45,380 bases of DNA from Thiobacillus sp. UBA3361. GTDB taxonomy: Bacteria; Pseudomonadota; Gammaproteobacteria; Burkholderiales; Thiobacillaceae. The position numbers and the translations under genes are program-made. The DNA is taken from NCBI GenBank assembly GCA_002360535.1, contig DEQR01000058.1, positions 1 to 45,380 on the forward strand. Direction: 5' to 3'. Positions within the stretch are counted from its first letter, which is position 1. Each line of letters begins with the position of its first letter. Under the pieces are notes generated by a model that was not told the DNA's origin, did not search any database, and saw nothing but the letters and a program-made list of their open reading frames with translations. Below are positions 7,852 through 15,529 of this stretch, piece by piece.

Positions 7852-8976
7852 ATGCGTATGTTGTTATCCATCCTGCTTTCCTTTCTCGTCCTGACACCCG
7901 CCTGGGCCCAGGCGCCGGCCCCGCCCGCCATCCAGGGACGTGCGTGGCTGCTGGTGGACACCCAGAGCGGCCGGGCGCTGACGGAGAACAACGCCGACAT
8001 GCGTGTGGAGCCCGCTTCCCTGACCAAGCTGATGACCGCCTATCTGGTGTTCAGCGCGCTACGCGATGGACAGTTGCGGCTGGACCAGGCCCTGTCGGTG
8101 TCGGAACGGGCCTGGCGGGCCGAAGGTTCGCGCATGTTCCTGGACCCCAAGCGCAAGGCCACGGTGGACGAGATGCTGCACGGCATGATCATCCAGTCCG
8201 GCAATGACGCCAGCATCGCCCTGGCGGAGGCGGTGGCCGGCAGTGAGCCCGACTTCGCCATCCGCATGAACCAGCAGGCCGCCCGCCTGGGGATGAAGTC
8301 GTCCCATTTCGTCAACGCCACCGGCCTGCCCCACCCGGAGCACTACTCCACCGCGCGTGACCTGTACCGGCTGGCCGCCAGCCTGATCCGGGAGTTCCCC
8401 CAGTTTTACAAGTACTACGCCATCAAGGAGTACCGCTACAACGGCATCACCCAGCCCAACCGCAACCGCCTGCTGTGGACCGACCCACATGTGGATGGGG
8501 TGAAGACCGGGCATACGGAAAGCGCCGGCTACTGCCTCATCGCCTCGGCCACCCGCGACCAGCGGCGGCTGCTCTCCGTGGTGCTGGGTGCCCAGTCGGA
8601 TGCCGGACGCGCCCTGGAGAGCCAGAAGCTGCTCAACTATGGTTTCCAGCATTTCGAGACCGTGCGCCTGTTCGCCGCCAACCAGACGGTTTCCCAGATG
8701 CGCATCTACCGGGGCACCGAGAGCCAGCTCAAGGCCGGCTTCCTGAGCGACCTGGCGATCACCGTCCCGCGCGGCCAGGCGGAGCGTGTCAAGGCCGAGA
8801 TCGTCACCAAGCAGCCCATGTTGGCGCCGGTGTCGCGCGGCCAGCAGATCGGCAGCCTGCGCCTGACCCTGGACGGCAAGCCCTTCGCCGACTACCCCCT
8901 GCGCGCCCTGCACGCCGTGCCCACGGCAGGCCTGCTGGGACGCATGTGGGACGGCCTCCTGCTGATGTTCGAATGA
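7852..8976 (+). CDS. dacA: D-alanyl-D-alanine carboxypeptidase (PBP5/6 family)
   Basis: Periplasmic serine D,D-carboxypeptidase that removes the terminal D-Ala from peptidoglycan pentapeptides and so limits cross-linking. The 374-residue protein has a Sec signal peptide (about 1-19, cleavage after AWA), the S11 active-site motifs S56-L-T-K59, S116-G-N118 and K218-T-G220, and a C-terminal beta domain. It ends in GLLGRMWDGLLLMFE, an amphipathic helix of the kind that anchors PBP5 to the inner membrane. The position after rlpA and the elongasome genes is typical in proteobacteria. The symbol dacC would also fit; the sequence cannot separate PBP5 from PBP6 with certainty. Confidence 0.94.
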   Translation: MRMLLSILLSFLVLTPAWAQAPAPPAIQGRAWLLVDTQSGRALTENNADMRVEPASLTKLMTAYLVFSALRDGQLRLDQALSVSERAWRAEGSRMFLDPKRKATVDEMLHGMIIQSGNDASIALAEAVAGSEPDFAIRMNQQAARLGMKSSHFVNATGLPHPEHYSTARDLYRLAASLIREFPQFYKYYAIKEYRYNGITQPNRNRLLWTDPHVDGVKTGHTESAGYCLIASATRDQRRLLSVVLGAQSDAGRALESQKLLNYGFQHFETVRLFAANQTVSQMRIYRGTESQLKAGFLSDLAITVPRGQAERVKAEIVTKQPMLAPVSRGQQIGSLRLTLDGKPFADYPLRALHAVPTAGLLGRMWDGLLLMFE

Positions 8977-9100
8977 CCACGGGTCGAGCGCAGGCCCAGC
9001 CATTGGGCGGGGCAAGCGAGACGAAGCGTGAACCAGGGGCCGGCAGGCCCCACTCCGATTCGTGGCGAGGAATCCCCAGCCTTCAGGCTGGGGTGACTCA
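8977..9100 (+). mobile_element. Possible right-end scar of an IS200/IS605-type (TnpB) element
   Basis: Directly after the dacA stop come two tight, perfect hairpins: GGGGCC-GGCA-GGCCCC (9036-9051) and CCCCAGCC-TTCA-GGCTGGGG (9074-9093). The second is preceded by GAGGAAT. This layout, a GGAAT-CCCC hairpin, is known at the right end of IS200/IS605-family elements and in the 3' part of TnpB-associated omegaRNA. In one plus frame the stretch before it reads ...GGASETKREPGAG... followed by ...RGIPSLQAG, which resembles a TnpB tail, but the frame is merged into dacA and no transposase is present. I see only the end, not a complete element; it may instead act as a terminator-like structure between dacA and dat. 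Confidence 0.4.
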
Positions 9101-9185
9101 CAGTGGGCCGACATCAGGGATCAGATGCATTTCCGCCGCGCGGCTACACTGATAACCGAGCCCTGTCCTCAGATCCGGAAGCCCT

Positions 9186-10046
9186 ATGCCAACCGTCTAT
9201 CTGAACGGCGCCTTCCTGCCCCTGGAGGAGGCGCATGTCCCGGTCCTGGACCGGGGTTTCATTTTCGGCGACGGGGTCTATGAGGTGATCCCGGTCTATT
9301 CGCGCCGGCCGTTCCGCCTGGCGGACCATCTGGCGCGGCTGCAGGCCAGCCTGGACGGCATCCGCCTGGCTAATCCCCACCCGCCGGAGACCTGGCGGAC
9401 ACTGGTGCTGGACCTCATCGCCTGCAGCGGCGAGGAGGACCTGGGCATCTATCTCCAAGTCACCCGCGGCCCGGCGCCGCGCGACCAGGCCTTTCCCACC
9501 GAGGTCCGGCCGACCGTGCTGATCATGCCCCTGCCCCTGGGCACGCCGCCGGCGCGGCTGGCGGAGGAGGGGGTCGGCGCCATCACCGCCGCCGACAACC
9601 GCTGGCTGCGCTGCGACCTGAAGAGCACCTCCCTGGTGGCCAACGTGCTGCTGCGCCAGCTGTCGGTGGACGCCGGCTGTGCCGAGACCATCCTGCTGCG
9701 CGACGGCTGGCTGACCGAGGGCTCCAGCAGCAGCGTCTTCGTGGTCAGCCGCGGCACCCTGCTGGCGCCGCCCAAGTCCCACCTCATACTGCCCGGAGTG
9801 ACCTACGACGTGGTGCTGGAACTGGCCGCCGGGCAGGGGGTGCCGTATGCGCTCCGGCCGATTCCGGAAGCGGAACTGCGCTCCGCGGACGAGATCTGGC
9901 TGACCTCTTCCACCAAGGAAATCCTGCCGGTGGTGAGGCTGGACGGCCGGCCGGTGGGCGACGGCCGTCCGGGGGGGCTATTCCGCGGGTTGCATGCGGC
10001 CTATCAGGAATACAAGCGCACGGAGATGCGCGGCGGCGGATCATGA
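9186..10046 (+). CDS. dat: D-amino-acid aminotransferase, PLP fold type IV
   Basis: Aminotransferase class IV enzyme, most like D-alanine aminotransferase, which interconverts D-Ala plus 2-oxoglutarate with pyruvate plus D-Glu; the same family contains branched-chain aminotransferase and aminodeoxychorismate lyase. The 286-residue length is typical. The PLP lysine is K146 in RCDLKSTSLVANVL, very close to the D-AAT signature. Also visible are LDRGFIFGDGVYEVIPVY near residue 20, the phosphate-binding TEGSSSSVFVV, and ILPGVTYDVVLELA. It starts with ATG at 9186 and its stop overlaps the ybeD start by four bases. It lies just downstream of cell-wall genes, which fits a role in D-amino-acid supply (inference). 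Confidence 0.88.
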   Translation: MPTVYLNGAFLPLEEAHVPVLDRGFIFGDGVYEVIPVYSRRPFRLADHLARLQASLDGIRLANPHPPETWRTLVLDLIACSGEEDLGIYLQVTRGPAPRDQAFPTEVRPTVLIMPLPLGTPPARLAEEGVGAITAADNRWLRCDLKSTSLVANVLLRQLSVDAGCAETILLRDGWLTEGSSSSVFVVSRGTLLAPPKSHLILPGVTYDVVLELAAGQGVPYALRPIPEAELRSADEIWLTSSTKEILPVVRLDGRPVGDGRPGGLFRGLHAAYQEYKRTEMRGGGS

Positions 10047-10306
10047 GCGACGAGGGCACGCTGACCTTCCCGTGCGAGTTTCCCGTCAAGGTGGTGGGGG
10101 TGCGCAGCGACGATTTTGCCCAGGGCATCCTGGACATCGTCCTCCGGCATGCACCGGATTTCCAACCCCTGAGCATGGAGATGCGAGTCTCGGCGGGCGG
10201 CAACTATCTGTCGCTGACCTGCACCATCACGGCCCATTCGCGCATGCAACTGGATGCACTGTATCTGGAGCTGTCGGGCCACGCCCAGGTGAAGTTCCTG
10301 CTCTGA
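10043..10306 (+). CDS. ybeD: YbeD/DUF493 family protein
   Basis: Small 87-residue cytosolic protein of the DUF493 family, with an ACT-like ferredoxin fold; in E. coli ybeD lies between dacA and lipB and its molecular role is poorly defined. Family hallmarks visible are LTFPCEFPVKVVG at the start, a helix with DIVLRHAP, SAGGNYLSLTCTITAHSRMQLD and the C-terminal LYLELSGHAQVKFLL. The ATG overlaps the dat stop (ATGA). The usual downstream neighbours lipB and lipA are not here; convergent minus-strand genes follow after 33 bases. Confidence 0.9.
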   Translation: MSDEGTLTFPCEFPVKVVGVRSDDFAQGILDIVLRHAPDFQPLSMEMRVSAGGNYLSLTCTITAHSRMQLDALYLELSGHAQVKFLL

Positions 10307-10339
10307 CCCCCGGTCTGCGGCGACAGCGGAGCCGTTACC

Positions 10340-10735
10340 TCACTTGTACTGGCGCCACTCGGCGGGCGTTTCGTCGTGGTCGCCGTGGGGCCGCTTCTGC
10401 CAGGCTTCGACGTGCGCCTTGTAGTTCTTGGTCTGCACCTCGGGCAGGCGCAGGTTCTGCCGCTGCACGCGTTCGCTGTAGTAGGCCAGGGCGCGGCGGA
10501 TGCGGATCAATAGTGTGGCCTCGAGATGAAAGCCCTGCTGCATCAGCGCGGACTCGATCCATTCCAGGGTGTAGTCCTGCACGCAGTAGCGGATTTCCAC
10601 CGCGCCGTTGTCCACACGCGTGACCGTCAGCCCCGGCAGGCCGCCCAGCAGGTCCAGGGCACGTTCCACCTGGCCGGGTGGCAGGGCATGGAAAACGATC
10701 TCGCGCCGCTTGTGGATGTCGCAAGGCGTGACCAT
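10340..10735 (-). CDS. Conserved-looking hypothetical protein downstream of ctpA
   Basis: A 131-residue protein of unrecognised family. It starts MVTPCDIHKRREIVF at 10735 and lies 18 bases after the ctpA stop, so it is probably the last gene of the gpmI-envC-ctpA unit. The first ~60 residues alternate strand-like and helix-like segments (VERALDLLGGLPGLTVTRV, then VEIRYCVQDYTLEWIES), which suggests a small ferredoxin-like domain of the metal-binding HMA/ACT kind, but I see no CxxC. The second half is basic and helical, ending in a polar tail (KRPHGDHDETPAEWRQYK). There is no signal peptide or membrane segment. No function is proposed. Confidence 0.75.
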   Translation of the reverse strand: MVTPCDIHKRREIVFHALPPGQVERALDLLGGLPGLTVTRVDNGAVEIRYCVQDYTLEWIESALMQQGFHLEATLLIRIRRALAYYSERVQRQNLRLPEVQTKNYKAHVEAWQKRPHGDHDETPAEWRQYK

Positions 10736-10753
10736 GCCCGTAATCCCTTCCGG

Positions 10754-12145
10754 TTACCGGTTCTGCAGGAAACGCATGCCCTTCAGCAGAATCAGGGCCT
10801 GCCTGAACTGGTAGTCGTTCTTGGCCACGATTCGGCCCGGTTCGGGCTTCTCGCCCTTTTCACCCTTTTCGTCCTTCGAAGCCTTCTGCTCCTCCGGAGC
10901 CGCTGCCGGCCGATCCTGGTGATTGGTCAGATGCTTCTCCAGATCCGCCTCGCGCACATCGAGCTTGTTGTCCTCGCTGGCAGAAACGGTGCCTTCCTCG
11001 ACCACGATGTCGGGGGTGATGCCCTTGGCCTGGATGGAGCGCCCGGCGGGCGTGAAATAGCGGGCGGTGGTCAATTTGATGGCGGTGTTGTTGTTCAGGG
11101 GCAGGATGGTCTGCACGGAGCCCTTGCCGAAGGTCTGGGTACCCACCACCAGGGCGCGCTTGTGGTCCTGCAGCGAGCCGGCCACGATCTCGGAGGCCGA
11201 GGCCGAACCGCCGTTGACCAGCACCACCAGGGGCACGGTCTTGGTCCAGGCGGGTGCGCCCTTCAGGAAATCGTTCTCGCCCGGCCGCAGGTAGTGCTCC
11301 CGGGAGGCGGACAGACGCATCTTGGCATCCTCCGTCCGACCGTCCGTATAGACCACCAGCTGTCCCTGCTTGAGGAAGGTTCCGGACACCGCCACCGCGG
11401 TGTTGAGCAGGCCGCCCGGATCGTTGCGCAGGTCCAGCACCAGGCCGTCCAGCGGGGCCTTGTTCTTGGCCTCCAAGTCCTTCAGGGCGTCCACCAGGTT
11501 CGCGCCGGAATGCTCCTGGAACTGGGTGATGCGCACGTAGCCGTAGCCCGGCTCCACCAACTGGTGCTTGACGCTCTTGATCTTGATCACCGCCCGGGTG
11601 ATGGTGACCACCACCGGCTTGGTCTCGCCCTTGCGGATGATGGTCAGGGTGATATCGGTGCCGGGCTTGCCGCGCATGCGCTTGACCGCGTCGTTCAGGG
11701 TCATGCCCTTGACCGGCGTGTCGTCCAGCTTGATGACCAGATCGCCGCTCTTGACGCCGGCCTTGAAGGCGGGGGTGTCCTCGATGGGGGCGACCACCTT
11801 GACGAAGCCGTCCTCCATACCCACCTCGATGCCCAGGCCGCCGAACTCACCCTGGGTGCCCACCTGCAGGTCCTTGAAAGCCTCGCTGTCCAGATAGGCT
11901 GAGTGGGGGTCCAACCCGGAGAGCATGCCGTTGATCGCCTCGGTGATGAGTTTCTTGTCCTCCACCGGCTCCACGTAGTCGCTCTTGATCTTACCGAAGA
12001 TCTCGGTGAAGGCGCGCAGGTCCTCCACCGGCAGCGGCTCCACCTCCCGCTCGGCCACCGCGGAGTAGTTGAGCGTCAAGGCCGCGCCCAGCACGACGCC
12101 CGTGGCGATCAGGCTGATGTGCTTGAATTTGTTGGACAGGGACAT
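10754..12145 (-). CDS. ctpA: Carboxy-terminal processing protease, S41 family
   Basis: Periplasmic serine protease with a Ser/Lys dyad; relatives cut the C-termini of exported proteins, and in Pseudomonas CtpA degrades cell-wall hydrolases. The frame is open upstream, but the ATG at 12145 is chosen because CTCGGAGAACC lies just before it and it gives a signal anchor (MSLSNKFKHISLIATGVVLG...). The 463-residue protein has an N-terminal helical segment (FTEIFGKIKSDYVEP), a PDZ domain at about residues 100-170 (EFGGLGIEVGMEDGFVKVVA), and the catalytic core with S316 (GGSASASEI) and K341 (TFGKGSVQ). The C-terminal ~60 residues are Lys/Glu-rich and low-complexity. It follows envC by 25 bases. Confidence 0.93.
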   Translation of the reverse strand: MSLSNKFKHISLIATGVVLGAALTLNYSAVAEREVEPLPVEDLRAFTEIFGKIKSDYVEPVEDKKLITEAINGMLSGLDPHSAYLDSEAFKDLQVGTQGEFGGLGIEVGMEDGFVKVVAPIEDTPAFKAGVKSGDLVIKLDDTPVKGMTLNDAVKRMRGKPGTDITLTIIRKGETKPVVVTITRAVIKIKSVKHQLVEPGYGYVRITQFQEHSGANLVDALKDLEAKNKAPLDGLVLDLRNDPGGLLNTAVAVSGTFLKQGQLVVYTDGRTEDAKMRLSASREHYLRPGENDFLKGAPAWTKTVPLVVLVNGGSASASEIVAGSLQDHKRALVVGTQTFGKGSVQTILPLNNNTAIKLTTARYFTPAGRSIQAKGITPDIVVEEGTVSASEDNKLDVREADLEKHLTNHQDRPAAAPEEQKASKDEKGEKGEKPEPGRIVAKNDYQFRQALILLKGMRFLQNR

Positions 12146-12170
12146 GCTGGTTCTCCGAGGGATTGGCGGG

Positions 12171-13370
12171 CTACCTGCCGACCCAGGACATGGGGTCGAA
12201 GGGTTTGCCCTGATGACGCAATTCAAAGTACAGACCCGGTTCTTCCTGGCCGCCCGTGCTGCCCACGGTAGCCACCACATCACCCGCCCGGATGGCGTCA
12301 CCCGGTTGTTTATACAGACTTTCATTATTGCTGTATAGGCTGAGGTAGCCGCCGCCGTGGTCGATGATCAGCAGGTTGCCGAAGCCCCGCAGCCAGTCGG
12401 CGAACACCACTTCGCCGCTGCCCACGGCGCGTACTTCGCGGCCTGCCGGACTGTGGATGAACAGCCCCTTCCAAGCCGGTCCTCCGCCCTCCCGCGCCTG
12501 CCCGTAACGGGCGCGGATCTCACCGGCCAGGGGCATGGCCAGGCGTCCTCTGAGCTTGGTGAAGGCCAGGCCCGCCAGGCTGGCATCGGCCACATTCCTG
12601 ACCTGTTCCCCCGGCGCGGCGGGCTTGGCAACCGGCTTGGGCTTGGCGGACAGGCGTGCCAGACGGGTAACCAGGCGGCTCAGGCGCTGCTCGTTGCGCA
12701 CCAGATTGGCCACTTCGCGGCGCTGGGCGCGGATTTGCGCCGACAGGGTCTTGAGGACTTGTTGCCGCTCGGCCTTCTCGCTCTCCAAGTCCTGTTTCTG
12801 CTCCAGGCGCTCGCGCTTGACCGCCGAGAGTTTGTCCTTGCTGGCCGCGGTCTCCGATTGCAGTTGTGCCAGCTTGTCCAGATTCGCCCGGTGGTCGCGG
12901 ATCAGCTCCGCCCGCGCCCGGCCTATGTAGGCGAAGTATTCCAGGTCCCGGGAGGTCTGGTTGGGGTCCTTGCCGCCCAGCAGTAGCTGCGGCACGTCGG
13001 CGCCGCCCTGGACATAGCGCTGCCTGAGCAGTTCCATCAGCCGCGCTTCCTGGTCCGTCAGTTCACGCCGCAGGTCATCGGTCTCACGGCGCAGCTGGCC
13101 GAGCCGCTGGCTGAGCCCCCGTTCGCGCTGGTTCAACTGGCGCAGGGCGCGATTGACATCGGAGATGCGGCGTTCTGACTTGTTCAGGCCGTCGGCGGCC
13201 TCGCTGCGGTCCTCCTTGGCCTGCTCGATTTCCTCTTTGAGCTTCTCGATACGCGAACGCAGGACCTGGAGTTCCTGCTTCTTCCCATCCGACGCCGCGC
13301 TGGCGGGGTTGCACAGCAACAGCGCCAGCAGCCAGGGCGCGATTCTCAGGATGCCAGGCACGACCCGCAC
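12171..13370 (-). CDS. envC: Murein hydrolase activator EnvC
   Basis: Periplasmic activator of the division amidases AmiA/AmiB, recruited by FtsEX. The 399-residue protein begins at a GTG immediately next to the gpmI stop, has a signal peptide (cleavage near ASA, about residue 25) and a long coiled coil at about 28-240. It ends with a LytM domain (about 275-399). That LytM domain lacks the zinc ligands: the positions read KGLFIHSPAG and YFELRHQGKPFDP rather than HxGxD and HxH. This degeneracy is what distinguishes activators of the EnvC type from active LytM peptidases. The gpmI-envC order matches E. coli gpmM-envC. Confidence 0.93.
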   Translation of the reverse strand: MRVVPGILRIAPWLLALLLCNPASAASDGKKQELQVLRSRIEKLKEEIEQAKEDRSEAADGLNKSERRISDVNRALRQLNQRERGLSQRLGQLRRETDDLRRELTDQEARLMELLRQRYVQGGADVPQLLLGGKDPNQTSRDLEYFAYIGRARAELIRDHRANLDKLAQLQSETAASKDKLSAVKRERLEQKQDLESEKAERQQVLKTLSAQIRAQRREVANLVRNEQRLSRLVTRLARLSAKPKPVAKPAAPGEQVRNVADASLAGLAFTKLRGRLAMPLAGEIRARYGQAREGGGPAWKGLFIHSPAGREVRAVGSGEVVFADWLRGFGNLLIIDHGGGYLSLYSNNESLYKQPGDAIRAGDVVATVGSTGGQEEPGLYFELRHQGKPFDPMSWVGR

Positions 13371-14960
13371 TCAGAATGGCGGCGCGTGGTGCTGACCGTC
13401 TCCGGAGCCGGCTGGCGCGCTGAATTCCACCAGGGCGTCTCCGGTCATTTCGGGCGGCTTGGGCAGTCCCATCATCTTCAGCAGGGTCGGCGCGATGTCT
13501 TCCAGCGCGCCCGTCTCCTCCAGCCTGGCCTCCCGGCCGATGTAGAGGAATGGCACCAGATTCGTGGTATGGGCGGTATGCGCCTGCCGATTGGCCTCAT
13601 CGACCATGGTCTCGGCATTGCCGTGGTCGGCGGTGATCAGCACCTCGCCGCCGATGGCGCGCATCGCCTCCACAACACGTCCGAGACAGGCGTCGATGGC
13701 CTCGATGGCCTGCCGCGCGGCATCGAAATTGCCGGTATGGCCCACCATGTCCGCATTGGCATAGTTGCAGATGATGGCGTCGAAACGCCGGCTGAGGATG
13801 GCCTCCACCAGCTTGTCGGTCACCTCGTAGGCGCTCATCTCGGGCTGCATGTCGTAGGTGGCCACGGGCGGCGACTTGACCAGGATGCGCTCCTCGCCCG
13901 GATAGACCGTTTCCTCGCCGCCGTTGAAGAAATAGGTGACATGCGGATATTTCTCGGTCTCGGCAATGCGCAGCTGGTGCAGGCCGAGGTTGGAGATGTA
14001 CTCGCCGAAGCCGTTGCGGATGCGTTCCGGAGGGAAGGCGACCGGGATCTTGAACTCGTCGCCATAGTGGGTCAGGGAGCAGTAGCTGGACAGCCGCGGC
14101 ACATACTCGCGCGGGAAGCTGTCGAAATCCTTCATGAGAAAGGCGCGGCTCAGCTGGCGTGCCCGGTCGGAACGGAAGTTCATGAACACCACCCCGTCGC
14201 CCTCCTGCATGCGCACCGGTTCATCGCCCGCCGCCGCGATCACCGTGGGTTTGACGAATTCGTCCGTCTCGCCCCGCGCATAGGCCTGATCCAGGCCGTT
14301 CAAGGCGGTGTCGGCCCAGTAGTCGGCCCGCCCCAGTGTGAGCATGTCGTAGGCCGGCTTGACGCGTTCCCAGCGCCGGTCCCTGTCCATGGCGTAGTAG
14401 CGGCCGCAGATGCTGGCGATATGCGCCACCTTGAGGCTGTCGCATTTCTCCTGCAGACAGCGCAGGTAGGCCTCGGCGCTCTTGGGCGGGGTATCGCGGC
14501 CGTCCAGGAAGGCATGCACGTAAATCTTTTTCAGTCCCGCCAGCGCCGCCATGTCGAGCATGGCGTGGATGTGCTGCTCGTGGCTGTGCACGCCGCCGTC
14601 GGACACCAGGCCGAACACGTGCAGGGCGGCGTCATTGGCCTTGATCTTGTCGAGCACCTCCAGCAGCACATAGTTTTGGGCGAAATGGCCGGAATGGATG
14701 GCACGGTCGATGCGCGTGTATTCCTGATACACCACCCGCCCGGCGCCGATGTTCAGGTGGCCCACCTCCGAATTGCCCATCTGCCCGCCCGGCAGGCCGA
14801 CCGCGGCCTCGGAGGCATGGATCAGGGTATGGGGATGGGCGGCCCAATATTTGTCCAGATTGGGCTTGTGGGCGGCGGCGACGGCATTGTCCTTGGTCTC
14901 GGGACGGTAGCCAAAGCCATCGAGGATGATCAGCAGTACGGGGGTGACGCTAGGTGGCAT
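13371..14960 (-). CDS. gpmI: 2,3-bisphosphoglycerate-independent phosphoglycerate mutase
   Basis: Mn-dependent enzyme of the alkaline-phosphatase superfamily that interconverts 3- and 2-phosphoglycerate in glycolysis/gluconeogenesis. The 529 residues fit the family (about 510-550). The metal site begins with LLIILDGFGYRP (Asp14) and the phosphoserine nucleophile is S64 in GGQMGNSEVGHLNIG. Later metal-site motifs NYANADMVGHTG and VLITADHGNAE are present. It is the first gene of the minus-strand unit and is followed without a gap by envC. The start ATG at 14960 faces the arsR gene across a 129-base A/T-rich gap. Confidence 0.96.
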   Translation of the reverse strand: MPPSVTPVLLIILDGFGYRPETKDNAVAAAHKPNLDKYWAAHPHTLIHASEAAVGLPGGQMGNSEVGHLNIGAGRVVYQEYTRIDRAIHSGHFAQNYVLLEVLDKIKANDAALHVFGLVSDGGVHSHEQHIHAMLDMAALAGLKKIYVHAFLDGRDTPPKSAEAYLRCLQEKCDSLKVAHIASICGRYYAMDRDRRWERVKPAYDMLTLGRADYWADTALNGLDQAYARGETDEFVKPTVIAAAGDEPVRMQEGDGVVFMNFRSDRARQLSRAFLMKDFDSFPREYVPRLSSYCSLTHYGDEFKIPVAFPPERIRNGFGEYISNLGLHQLRIAETEKYPHVTYFFNGGEETVYPGEERILVKSPPVATYDMQPEMSAYEVTDKLVEAILSRRFDAIICNYANADMVGHTGNFDAARQAIEAIDACLGRVVEAMRAIGGEVLITADHGNAETMVDEANRQAHTAHTTNLVPFLYIGREARLEETGALEDIAPTLLKMMGLPKPPEMTGDALVEFSAPAGSGDGQHHAPPF

Positions 14961-15089
14961 CAGATAATTTTATTCTATCCGGTGACTTTTTTCAGACCGG
15001 CATTTTAGTATATTGTGATATTGATCGTTATATTGCACAGTACAGCCCCCGTTATCCATCAGGACACTCGCTGCATCATGGAGCCAGGC
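14961..15089. promoter_or_regulatory. A/T-rich divergent gpmI / arsR control region
   Basis: This gap is strikingly A/T-rich against its GC-rich surroundings. Toward gpmI (minus) a -10-like TAGAAT is seen at about 14977-14972. Toward arsR there is a TATATT at 15029-15034, within TTATATT, the same heptamer that forms the tolC -10 region further on. Three ATATT repeats (15012-15034) and an interrupted CCGGT/ACCGG repeat (14979-14983 with 14996-15000) are also present. A GTG at 15015 is in frame with arsR, but that extension would be encoded by this promoter-like sequence and has no homology, so I treat it as non-coding. Confidence 0.4.
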
Positions 15090-15407
15090 ATGACCCCGGA
15101 CATCACCGAACTGATCGAGAAAGACGAACACATCGAACAAGCCTCCCGCGCCCTCAAGGCCATGTCCCACCCCTTACGGCTGAAGATACTTTGCGTCCTG
15201 GGCGACAAGGAAGTCAGCGTGCAGGACATCGTGGACAACGTGGGCACCTCCCAGAGCAACATCTCCCAGCACCTGGCCATCCTGCGCGACAAAGGCGTGC
15301 TGCGCACCCGCAAGGACGCCAACCGGGTGTACTACCGGGTCGGCGATACCCGCACCCTGCAGCTCATCAGCATGATGCGGGACGTGTTTTGCGGTTTCGC
15401 AAAATAA
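15090..15407 (+). CDS. ArsR-family repressor with two conserved cysteines (YgaV/BigR/SqrR-like)
   Basis: A 105-residue winged-helix regulator. I chose the ATG at 15090 because GGAG sits six bases upstream; ATG 15078 is an alternative. The core has the recognition helix TSQSNISQHLAILRDKG (residues 53-69) and the wing VLRTRKDANRVYYRV. It lacks the metal-binding ELCVCD motif of ArsR proper. Instead it has C35 (KILCVLGD) and C101 (DVFCGF), 66 residues apart, the same spacing as the Cys41/Cys107 pair of Rhodobacter SqrR and the equivalent pair in BigR and YgaV. Those proteins release DNA when persulfides form a polysulfide bridge. I therefore infer a sulfide/persulfide-responsive repressor of the adjacent efflux genes. 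Confidence 0.85.
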   Translation: MTPDITELIEKDEHIEQASRALKAMSHPLRLKILCVLGDKEVSVQDIVDNVGTSQSNISQHLAILRDKGVLRTRKDANRVYYRVGDTRTLQLISMMRDVFCGFAK

Positions 15408-15440
15408 CTTTACATTACACGTAAAAATCTGTCCTTATCC

Positions 15441-15471
15441 TTGCATAAAAAAAACTAATGGATTATATTAG
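15441..15471 (+). promoter_or_regulatory. tolC promoter with a palindromic operator over the -10 box
   Basis: A -35-like TTGCAT (15441-15446) is followed after exactly 17 bases by TATATT (15464-15469). An inverted repeat CTAAT-N7-ATTAG (15455-15471) covers this -10. An ArsR-type dimer bound there would block RNA polymerase. The spacer contains an A8 run (15447-15454). The arrangement and the adjacent ArsR gene support auto- or operon control; the binding itself is inference. Confidence 0.5.
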
Positions 15472-15529
15472 CATCAACTGATATTCCCGCGTTCCTGGCG
15501 GGAAGCCGCCTCAAGCAAGGAGCGTGTAG

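Noticed and set aside
13386..15008. 540-codon plus-strand frame opposite gpmI
   Set aside because: Antisense shadow; gpmI has all active-site motifs on the minus strand.
15015..15089. GTG start extending the ArsR protein by 25 residues
   Set aside because: The extra codons come from an A/T-rich promoter-like region and the ATG at 15090 has a well-spaced GGAG.
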